Positions 26,099 through 33,435 of a DNA stretch of 64,000 nucleotides are shown here, one piece after another. The first letter of the stretch is position 1. Each line of letters starts with the position of its first letter. The stretch lies in NCBI GenBank assembly GCA_042663485.1, contig JBHTAF010000001.1; one strand, given 5' to 3'. Both the position numbers and the translations under genes were made by a program. The DNA comes from Natronosalvus sp042663485. Its GTDB lineage: Archaea > Halobacteriota > Halobacteria > Halobacteriales > Natrialbaceae. Under the pieces are notes generated by a model, which was given only the letters and a program-made list of their open reading frames with translations, was not told the DNA's origin and searched no databases.

Positions 26099-26290
26099 AT
26101 ACCTGTACTGAGCACTCACCACTTCGGAGATTGAACTAAATTACGTGCTGTATTCGCGCTGTGTATTCAGCATTGTCTGACGTCTTATCAGAATGCAGTC
26201 AGGAACGTCGTGCGAGATACAGAGCATGAACTCAGCACGCCGGCTCTTTTGTTCCATGCAGAAAATGTCGAATCATCCACCCACTATCCG
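26099..26290 (+). repeat. Dispersed repeat, subtype III, full copy
   Basis: CCTGTACTGAGCACTCACC, ATTCGCGCTGTGTATTCAGC, ATTGTCTGACGTCTTATCAG, GTCGTGCGAGATACAGAGC, ATGAACTCAGCACGCC. The core matches 7.4 kb. The preceding leader GGAATAGGCAACC also occurs before the 33.2 kb copy. Confidence 0.8.
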
Positions 26291-26459
26291 TCTGTAATGA
26301 TACCCTGAAATTGCCGGGTTCACGTTTTATGCCATCACACAAAACGGTCTCTACTACGACCTGGCTCCCCGCCACCAGTTCTGCTGGTAGGGAATGTCTG
26401 TCGCAAAAACAACCCGTTTTTCCACACTAATTTGTACCTTCTCATGCTATTGTCCGGTG

Positions 26460-27530
26460 ATGGAGCCATTCGAGATCAGTCTACGGATCATGGCGGGGAT
26501 CCTCCTCATCGGGCTGAACGCGTTTTTCGTCGCGATCGAGTTCGGGCTGACCCGTGCCCGGCAGTATCCCAAGGCAGAGTTCGACACCCCGTCACTCCAA
26601 CTCGCGTGGGAAATGACCGACGATCTCGAATTCTACCTGACGACGTGTCAGATCTGGATTTCCGGAACCAGCATCGCGTTAGGAATCGTCGCCGAACCCG
26701 GGTTGGCAGCGCTATTCGAGCCGCTGTTCGACAATACGGCGCTCGCCTCGATCGGGGCTGGCTCGTTGCTCGGATTTTTTCTAATTAACCTCGTCCACCT
26801 CACCCACGGGGAACAGACGCCCACGTATCTCGGCGTCGAACGTTCGAAGCAGGTCTGTCGGTACGGGTCGCGGCCGCTGTACTGGTTCGCCAAGGTGCTT
26901 GCTCCAGCGATCTGGTTCGGTGACTGGATTGCGAAGCGGACGCTCGGACTGTTCGGCATCGAAATGACTGGAGCGTGGCGCGAAACCGAACAGGAAGTCA
27001 TCGAGTCTCGCGCCGATCTCCGGAATCGACTCGGATCAGTCCTCGAAGAAGGCGATCTATCGGACGAACGTCGCGAGGAAGTGATGAACGCGTTCAACAT
27101 CGGCGAGCAATCCATCAGTGAAGTGATGGTGCCGTCCGAGGAGATCGTTGCCGTATCAACCGAAGACGATTCCGAAGTGAATCTGCAGAAGATGGAAGAC
27201 CGACCGCAAACCCGGTATCCGCTGATCGGCGACGACCTGACCGATTTCCGTGGCATCGTCTACACTCCAGTCCTCCTCAGACATCGCGAGGAAGTGGCCG
27301 ACGGTGACATTGACTTCGCCGAATTAGCAGCGCCGCCGATGACGCTCTCGCCAGACGCGGACGTCAGCGACGCGATCGATCAGTTCCAGACGGAACGGCA
27401 AGAACTCGCCCTTGTGATCGAAGACGGTGACGTCGTCGGGCTGGTCACCGTGACCGATCTGCTAGAGGCGATCATGGGCGACATCGAAGATCCGCTCGAT
27501 CAAGAACACTTCGAAGCCACCGACGAGTGA
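26460..27530 (+). CDS. CNNM/hemolysin C-like transporter with CBS pair
   Basis: A 356-residue membrane protein. The N-terminal CNNM (DUF21) domain, ~1-170, has about four membrane segments (IMAGILLIGLNAFFVAIEFG; ASIGAGSLLGFFLINLVHL) and the family's GEQTP motif. A CBS pair follows, ~205-345 (ISEVMVPSEEIVAV, LALVIEDGDVVGLVTVTDLL). CNNM proteins are linked to Mg or Co/Na transport, with nucleotide-sensing CBS domains. The usual C-terminal CorC/HlyC domain is missing, as in many archaeal members. The ATG at 26460 begins the conserved region; it precedes a UspA gene. Confidence 0.85.
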   Translation: MEPFEISLRIMAGILLIGLNAFFVAIEFGLTRARQYPKAEFDTPSLQLAWEMTDDLEFYLTTCQIWISGTSIALGIVAEPGLAALFEPLFDNTALASIGAGSLLGFFLINLVHLTHGEQTPTYLGVERSKQVCRYGSRPLYWFAKVLAPAIWFGDWIAKRTLGLFGIEMTGAWRETEQEVIESRADLRNRLGSVLEEGDLSDERREEVMNAFNIGEQSISEVMVPSEEIVAVSTEDDSEVNLQKMEDRPQTRYPLIGDDLTDFRGIVYTPVLLRHREEVADGDIDFAELAAPPMTLSPDADVSDAIDQFQTERQELALVIEDGDVVGLVTVTDLLEAIMGDIEDPLDQEHFEATDE

Positions 27531-27603
27531 GAGCGAGCCGTGGGGGAAGATTGCCTTCTGTTGTGGTCGAGTTTTATGGCCACAGATACTGTGATTGGAA
27601 CCA

Positions 27604-28029
27604 ATGTACGATACGATTCTGGTTCCGACGGACGGGAGTGAGTCGAGTGCTGCTGCCGAAGATCACGGTGTCAGTGTCGCTAAACCACATGCAGCGACGG
27701 TCCACTTTCTACACGTGATAGACGCCGGGACGGAGATGGCCGCCTCCGGGAGTATTGCACCAGAGCTCACAGAGACGCTTGAACAAGAGGCAGACGAAAT
27801 CCTCGAGACGGCATCAACGAAGGCTGACAATAGTGATGTGACATCCGAACAAGTCGTGCGCGAAGGCGTCCCTCACGAAGTGATCGCCGAGTACAGTACC
27901 GACAATGGGATCGATCTCATCGTCATGGGAGGGAGTGGCCGATCTGGAATCAAAGACCACCTGCTGGGAAGTTCGACGGATCGTGTCATCCGGTCGGTTG
28001 ATACGTCTGTCCTCATCGCCCGCCCCTAA
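27604..28029 (+). CDS. Universal stress protein, UspA family
   Basis: A 141-residue UspA domain: MYDTILVPTDGSESSAAAED at the N-terminus and the ATP-binding signature VMGGSGRSGIKDHLLGSSTD (G-x2-G-x9-G-S/T) near the C-terminus, then SVLIARP. The complete motif predicts an ATP-binding subtype that forms dimers. ATG 27604 is preferred to an upstream TTG. It lies 73 nt after the CNNM gene and may be co-transcribed with it; UspA proteins often accompany transporters in haloarchaea. Confidence 0.9.
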   Translation: MYDTILVPTDGSESSAAAEDHGVSVAKPHAATVHFLHVIDAGTEMAASGSIAPELTETLEQEADEILETASTKADNSDVTSEQVVREGVPHEVIAEYSTDNGIDLIVMGGSGRSGIKDHLLGSSTDRVIRSVDTSVLIARP

Positions 28030-28103
28030 TAACCGATATTCTCGACGATCGATACGCTCCTATTTTCCTCAGCGTGGCTCCGCCTTTGACCAGCAGGGTG
28101 TTG

Positions 28104-29015
28104 TTAAGAAGTGAACGGCGTAATCGCTGCGATCTGTTGAGCGACCGTTGCGATACGAAGGACGAACGCTATCAAGATCGCAAGCGGTAGAAGTCCAATT
28201 AAGACGGTGAGGACACTCAGAATGACCACCCTCGGCATAGAGGGCGAAGACCCTGTATAGGTGGTAAGTTGGAAGAGAAGCGTGAGAGGGACCGAGACAG
28301 ATAATAGGCCGATATAGAGGAGCGATCGCGATAGTTTAGCAAGCTCTTCTTTCATAAAGATTGTCGTGAAGTATTGACGAGCAACGTCGAGGTTCTCCAG
28401 GTCCGACGCGACCTGGTCAAGCATCGTGTGGAGCTGTTCGCGGCTCTCTTCGCCGTATCTCGCCTGTAGCCGGTGGCACTGGTGGATGAAGTCTCCAAAG
28501 TCGACGCCGAGAATTGGAGCGATCACGTTTGAGAGGGTATCAGAAGCCGGTTCCAACTGATCGCTAATCTGTTCGCACTGCTTTGGAAGATCTGTTACAA
28601 GCTCGTCCCTCCCTTCGTCGGGCGTTCCGGGAAGGACCGCTTCGAGTGAGAGGGCGTGCTGACGGGTCTGTTGGAGGAGTTGGTGAAGAAAGTTCGATGG
28701 GTCGGTTGGAATCGGCTGCTGGTCGAGCGCTGCCTGCCGATACTCCGCTGTCCGTTCGATTTCTTCTTTCAACGAATCGGGTGATTCCAGTTCTTGCGAG
28801 AGAATCACCTGGTTGATTGCCACTACGACAGTAATGAGCGTGATATTTCCCGTTACGAATGCACTCGCCATATACGTCAGTGGAGTAATATTTCGAACAC
28901 TGAATCGAGTAAGGTTTGGAACGAGTACTACCCCTAGCATGAGAAAAAGCATCCCGATGGCGACAAGATGCCGATGACCGGAGATGAGAACCCATGTTTT
29001 GAATTGTGCTCTCAT
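28104..29015 (-). CDS. Four-helix membrane protein with central soluble domain
   Basis: A 303-residue protein. Two N-terminal membrane segments (LVAIGMLFLMLGVVLVPNLT; FVTGNITLITVVVAINQVIL) and two C-terminal ones (LLYIGLLSVSVPLTLLFQLT; VVILSVLTVLIGLLPLAILI) enclose about 150 helical residues with many Gln/Glu, probably a coiled-coil cytoplasmic domain. I know similar haloarchaeal proteins of unknown function but no named family. It is convergent with the UspA gene. No catalytic motif is visible. Confidence 0.7.
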   Translation of the reverse strand: MRAQFKTWVLISGHRHLVAIGMLFLMLGVVLVPNLTRFSVRNITPLTYMASAFVTGNITLITVVVAINQVILSQELESPDSLKEEIERTAEYRQAALDQQPIPTDPSNFLHQLLQQTRQHALSLEAVLPGTPDEGRDELVTDLPKQCEQISDQLEPASDTLSNVIAPILGVDFGDFIHQCHRLQARYGEESREQLHTMLDQVASDLENLDVARQYFTTIFMKEELAKLSRSLLYIGLLSVSVPLTLLFQLTTYTGSSPSMPRVVILSVLTVLIGLLPLAILIAFVLRIATVAQQIAAITPFTS

Positions 29016-29209
29016 TTCCCCACCTGATGAACCACTAGTAGTGCAAAAAGACCTTGGTGAAACCGGATGCCGTAAGCTATTGTGTCCGGCACAGTTACAG
29101 TACCCGACGAGCCCAACAGAGTTGGGGTTTTGTCATCACGACTATTAAACAATTAGAATGCTGATCTACCTGATTAGTTCACTACCCTGGATACCGTTCT
29201 TCGTAACAT

Positions 29210-29926
29210 ATGCCTGGTTTCAATGGAATGAAAACGCGAAGCATCTTTAGCCAGTCGGCAATAAACGGAGACATCGGTCCCCGCATGATTACTGCTTTCG
29301 CAGCCTGGTTCCGCTCGCAGAGAGGGAACAATACTGAACGGACCGCGAACCTCACTCTTCAATTCGCTATCGTCGCTTCGCTCGTCGAAGGCGTCCGTCG
29401 GCGCGATCCGAGCGTAATCGTCAACAGCATCGTCTCGCTTCTGTTTGCAGCGATGCCAAGATATCTAGAGAACAGATACGGTACCCGTTTCCAACCGTGG
29501 CAACGGCTGTGGGTCTCGGCAGCTGCGTTGGTCCACACGCTGGGGATGCTGGGGCCGTACGATCGGATTTGGTGGTGGGATCACCTCGCTCATACGTTAT
29601 CCGGTGTCGTCGTCGCAGGGGCCACAGATGTCGCGATTCGGGCAGAGGCCAAAGAGGACACCCCAAGGAAATTTCCGTCGAAATCAAGACCGGCGGTAAT
29701 TACGGGGGTGACACTCGGATTCGGAGTCCTCTGGGAGGCACTTGAGTACATCATCCACACAATCGCCGGTCGGAGAGGGTTCGAACCACTACTCGTCCAC
29801 TACGGACGGTTAGACGCGATTGGAGACATCATCTTCGACCTATTAGGGGCGGGTCTCGTGGTCGTATTTGGTCGACAGAGGCTCTCCAATATCATTGCAT
29901 CAATTTCGGATGAGGGCGACGGATGA
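29210..29926 (+). CDS. DUF2238/YjdF-like membrane protein
   Basis: A 238-residue membrane protein. The conserved part has LWVSAAALVHTLGMLGPYD, then IWWWDHLAHTLSGVVVAGA, and VTLGFGVLWEALEYIIHTI and DIIFDLLGAGLVVVFG. The WWDHLAHTLSG and WEALEY blocks are typical of the DUF2238/YjdF-like integral membrane proteins. Their function is unknown; the conserved Asp, His and Glu in helices hint at an enzymatic or metal site. The N-terminal ~25 residues may be overcalled; in-frame ATGs follow at 29228 and 29285. Confidence 0.7.
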   Translation: MPGFNGMKTRSIFSQSAINGDIGPRMITAFAAWFRSQRGNNTERTANLTLQFAIVASLVEGVRRRDPSVIVNSIVSLLFAAMPRYLENRYGTRFQPWQRLWVSAAALVHTLGMLGPYDRIWWWDHLAHTLSGVVVAGATDVAIRAEAKEDTPRKFPSKSRPAVITGVTLGFGVLWEALEYIIHTIAGRRGFEPLLVHYGRLDAIGDIIFDLLGAGLVVVFGRQRLSNIIASISDEGDG

Positions 29927-30075
29927 TAAGTAGATGTGACCGCAAGCGAGAATCAGTGACTCGGGTCAAATGGATAACAGAGGGTTCGTCAATATCGTGA
30001 AAATCACCGCGAGGAACTCTACACCTTGCTAATACTGCCACCTCTCTTATAATCGTCTGAATGCTAGCCAAAAGC

Positions 30076-30336
30076 ATGGTTGAAGTAAACAAGGTAGAAA
30101 CGGAGGACGACTATATTCACGTCCGGTTTAGAGATCCGGATCAATTCGACGAAATTCGGACACCCGATTGGGCCGAAGAACCCGCCCAATCGGTCTCTGA
30201 GGGGAGTGAAGTACGAATGGGGCAAAAAGAAGATAGTGACGACTGGAAGGTAGAGTCCGTTCTCATCAAAAAAGTGTAGGGGGAGAGAAGGCCAAAGACC
30301 AGGCACGAGATATCGTCGAAAAGATCGAATCGTAAA
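30076..30336 (+). pseudogene. Small conserved haloarchaeal protein, C-terminus frameshifted
   Basis: The main frame from ATG 30076 encodes VEVNKVETEDDYIHVRFRDP, then WAEEPAQSVSEGSEVRMGQK, and stops early after SVLIKKV at 30,279. The +2 frame immediately continues GEKAKDQARDIVEKIES to a stop at 30,336. One extra A in the A6 run at about 30,268-30,273 would join them as IKKSVGGEKAKDQ. The small beta domain followed by a short helix looks like one natural protein of about 86 residues. Function unknown. Confidence 0.55.
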
Positions 30337-30475
30337 GAGTCCCTTTCCATCGCCTAATCGAGACGATCGCGAGACTCGCGACTACAGCAGCGAACCTGTC
30401 CAGGTCACTCAAGGTTTCAACCGATCGGATTGTATCGGTTTATCAGATTACTCGAGACGGCCATACTCTGGACGT

Positions 30476-31758
30476 TCACCCCTCCGAGAACGCTGCCGAT
30501 TCGTCGCTTCCGTTCGACGACTCTGGCTGGAGACGATCAATCGCCTGACCGTACAGTTTCGTGAACGGCGTAGCCGTAATCCCGTGAACGAGTATTGAAC
30601 TCGCGATGACGAGACTGGCTACCTCCCAGATGATCGCGTTACCCAGTATTCGGTGAGCAACCGTCGCGTAGAACAGCGCTGCGATCCCGATCGGGCCAAA
30701 CCAGCCCGCGAATAGCGAGTCGCGACCACTGTCGATTGACCGCACTGCCTGCCAGAAGATCACCAACATCGGCAGGCGCCGTAGAAGCAAGATACCGGCC
30801 GCGAGAGCTACGCCGGCCCAGTCGAGCGAAAACCACTGCTCGACTGGGAGAACGATACCGAAAAACACGAAGATCGGGAACGTGAATAGACGAAGTACCG
30901 TCTCCTGAACCCTTTGCTCGTCGGCTTCGTCCGCGGCGTCAGCGAACTGGTTGAAGAGGAGCCCGGCCACGAACGCCGCGAGAATTCCGTCGCTGCCGAG
31001 CAACTTGACCCCGCCCAGGACAGCAAAGGTGAGCGCGATGGTGACGCTCAACAGCGACGTCTGCTCGAGAAACTTGTGCTGGTGGGATTTACGTTCAATC
31101 CAGTCGGCGGCCGCGCCAACCGCCGCGCCGACGAGCACAGCAACGCCGACTTCCCACAGGAGCGTCGAGACTAGCCAGTCCGTGATCGCCCGCTGGGGCG
31201 GATGCTGGAGTACCAAAATTGGAAGGAAGACGAGCGGATACGCGAGACCGTCGTAGGCTCCTGATTCGGCCGTGAGAAGGTTCCGGATCGACTCCGGAAT
31301 ATACTGCTCTGCGGTAGTGCCGGTGACAATTGTCCCGGCGAGAACTGGATCTGTAGGCGTAACGATTGCTCCGATGAGCAACGCGATCCAGACGGCACAT
31401 CCAGGAATGCATACACCAGTACGCCGCTCACAACCCACATTCCGATCATTCCCGGAACGAGAATCGCCGCCATTGAACGCACGTGATCCCGGATGTACCG
31501 TTGCGGGAGTCGGAGTGCGGCGGCCATAACGGCGAGCCCTACCGTGAGACGTGCGAACTGTTCTATGATCGTGAACGGATCGCCCCAACTGGAAAGGTGA
31601 ATCAACTCCAGTCCTAAAGGTCCAATCACGAGGCCGAGGACCACTGCTACTATCGGCTCGGAGATGAAATACACTTTACTTCGCATCAGTCCAGCGGCGA
31701 GGCTCAACAACAGCGCCAGGCTACCGATCGTAACGAATGCGATGTTTAACTCTTCCAT
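30476..31758 (-). pseudogene. Cation:proton antiporter (CPA1/NhaP-like), single-base frameshift
   Basis: The 5' part (31758 to about 31,394) encodes 5-6 helices of a Na+/H+ antiporter (SEPIVAVVLGLVIGPLGLEL; RLTVGLAVMAAALRLPQRYI; VVSGVLVYAFLDV). The 3' part continues in another frame with WIALLIGAIVTPTDPVLAGT, the TPTDPVLA motif being the ion site, through LLGSDGILAAFVAGLLFNQF to a soluble tail. Adding one base (CC to CCC) at about 31,394 restores DVPVWIALL and a ~427-residue, ~12-helix protein. As read, no functional transporter is made. Confidence 0.85.
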
Positions 31759-31940
31759 ACGTGTCGCTTCTTCAAGTGGTGAGATCGTTATCGCGAGCTG
31801 GCAGCTTGGAAACGTATGTGTCGACTAGATGGACCTTGAGAGACGAAATAGTGATTCGGCCTGCAAACGCTGCAACACCATTTCAGCCCAGACAAAAGCT
31901 GATGCAGGCACTCATTCCGCGTACCACGTAGCCTCAGCCG

Positions 31941-32171
31941 ATGGTCAATGCCTTCTGGCTCAACCACAATCTTGAACAGACCAAGGCTATCTCGTCGATT
32001 AGCAAGCTGCCGGAGCACCATCGTGTGTTCAACGTTACGAACGACCGCGATACAGCGGCGAAGGCGGCCGCCCAAAACGGTTCGTGGCTGCTCGTGGGGA
32101 ACAAGAACCCGGCCGCATCCAGCCCAGAGTACTTGGGCACTCACTCCATCCGATTCTACAATGATCAATAG
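31941..32171 (+). CDS. Small protein upstream of DAG kinase-like gene, unknown
   Basis: A 76-residue protein: VNAFWLNHNLEQTKAISSIS, HRVFNVTNDRDTAAKAAAQN, SWLLVGNKNPAASSPEYLG. It reads like a genuine globular alpha/beta fragment rather than a shadow, and its stop overlaps the start of the next gene (ATG 32161) by 11 bases, which suggests translational coupling. The overlapping frame that extends the kinase upstream is Arg/Ser-rich and unlike a protein. It is not acidic for a haloarchaeal protein. I do not recognise it. Confidence 0.5.
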   Translation: MVNAFWLNHNLEQTKAISSISKLPEHHRVFNVTNDRDTAAKAAAQNGSWLLVGNKNPAASSPEYLGTHSIRFYNDQ

Positions 32172-33096
32172 AGATGTGGATTCGACGGAGGAGACGACCG
32201 AGAACGGGCGGCGTCTCGTTCTCAATCCGACGAGCGGGGAGGGTGGTCACGTTGAACAGGCCACTCGACTCGCCGCTGATCACGGATTTCAGACCGCCGA
32301 GACAGAACGCGCCGGCCATGCAGTCGACCTCACGATGCAGGCCGCGGCCGACAGTGTCGACCTCCTCGCAGTCTGCGGCGGTGATGGAACCGTCCACGAA
32401 GCCGTTCAGGGACTCGTCGCGGCCGACGCACTCGAGGACGTGACGCTTTGTATCATCCCTGCAGGAACCGCGAATATCACCGCGTCGGCGCTGGGGGTCG
32501 ATAACATCCGCGACGGATTCGCGGCCGTAGAGCGGGGCAACACAAAGCGACTCGACCTGGGGACGGCCGACGGCGAGCCGTTCGTGATGTCGGCCATCGC
32601 AGGCCTCCCCGCTGCAGCGAGCACATCCGCCTCTGGAGACCTCAAACAGCGGATCGGCACGCTCGCGTTCATCGTCGAGGGGTTGCGGACCGCTCGGGAG
32701 TTCGATGGGCTGAAGGTGGCGGTCGGTGCCGTCGCCGGCGATGAGAAGTACGCGTGGCACGGAGAAGCGCTGTGTCTGCTGATCGGCACTCTCCGACACT
32801 TCACCGGGGAAAACGAGCCATCGAACGCCGAAGGTGGCCACTTCGAGGTGACGATCGTCGATCGAGTACCGCCGACGGACGCGATTACCGAGGCCGTCGA
32901 ACGACGGCTCTTCAGTCGCGATACACCCCACGTTACGACGATCGAAGCGTCCGAACTCGAAGTTGTCGCCCTCGAGGACGAGCCGGTTCGGTTCAGTCTT
33001 GACGGGGAACGCAGAGAGTATGAGAAGGTCGAGATCGGCGTTCTGCCACGGGCACTTCGCGTTTGCGTGGGAGCAGAATATGGTTCGCAAACGTGA
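32161..33096 (+). CDS. Diacylglycerol/lipid kinase family protein
   Basis: A 311-residue protein of the DAGK catalytic fold (LCB5/YegS-like). Nucleotide-binding parts: RLVLNPTSGEGGHVEQATRL, LLAVCGGDGTVHEAVQGLV and CIIPAGTANITASALGVDNI, where the typical GTxND is TAN-I. The C-terminal domain is a beta sandwich (VRFSLDGERREYEKVEIGVL). A role in phosphorylating lipid or a polyisoprenoid precursor is likely, but the substrate is open. ATG 32161 fits the conserved start and overlaps the small upstream ORF. Confidence 0.8.
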   Translation: MINRDVDSTEETTENGRRLVLNPTSGEGGHVEQATRLAADHGFQTAETERAGHAVDLTMQAAADSVDLLAVCGGDGTVHEAVQGLVAADALEDVTLCIIPAGTANITASALGVDNIRDGFAAVERGNTKRLDLGTADGEPFVMSAIAGLPAAASTSASGDLKQRIGTLAFIVEGLRTAREFDGLKVAVGAVAGDEKYAWHGEALCLLIGTLRHFTGENEPSNAEGGHFEVTIVDRVPPTDAITEAVERRLFSRDTPHVTTIEASELEVVALEDEPVRFSLDGERREYEKVEIGVLPRALRVCVGAEYGSQT

Positions 33097-33169
33097 GCGA
33101 GGGCTCTAACAATAGACGGTGTAAAACAGGGATTGAAATAGGCAACCTCTCAGTGAAGTTCTTGGACAT

Positions 33170-33340
33170 ACCGATCGCTACCTTTCACAATCGGCTCTCA
33201 GTCTGTGCCACATTTGCGTCCTGAACTGACCGGTCACTACCTTCGTAAACCGAACCAGATTTCGTGCCACATTCGCGCCCTATATTCAGCACGCTCTCAG
33301 AAACCTATCACTGTTTGAGGGGTCCAACAAAGCCGAAAAT
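33170..33340 (+). repeat. Dispersed repeat, subtype II with duplicated 5' half
   Basis: Two 5' halves in tandem: CTGTGCCACATTTGCGTCCTG (33,202-33,222) and TCGTGCCACATTCGCGCCCT (33,262-33,281). Then TATATTCAGCACGCTCTCAG, AAACCTATCACTG and GGGTCCAACAAAGCCG. This is the last copy in the window. Confidence 0.75.
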
Positions 33341-33435
33341 TTGTATCGAAGCTAGCCCCGAATATTCTGTGAACACTGACCAACACGTAGCCAGATAGTT
33401 TAAAGTGGTTGCTATGTCCTGTCTTTGTATATTCG

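Noticed and set aside
173..33340. Dispersed repeats as a CRISPR array
   Set aside because: Copies are ~100-200 bp, kilobases apart, and separated by genes; there are no short regular spacers and no cas genes.
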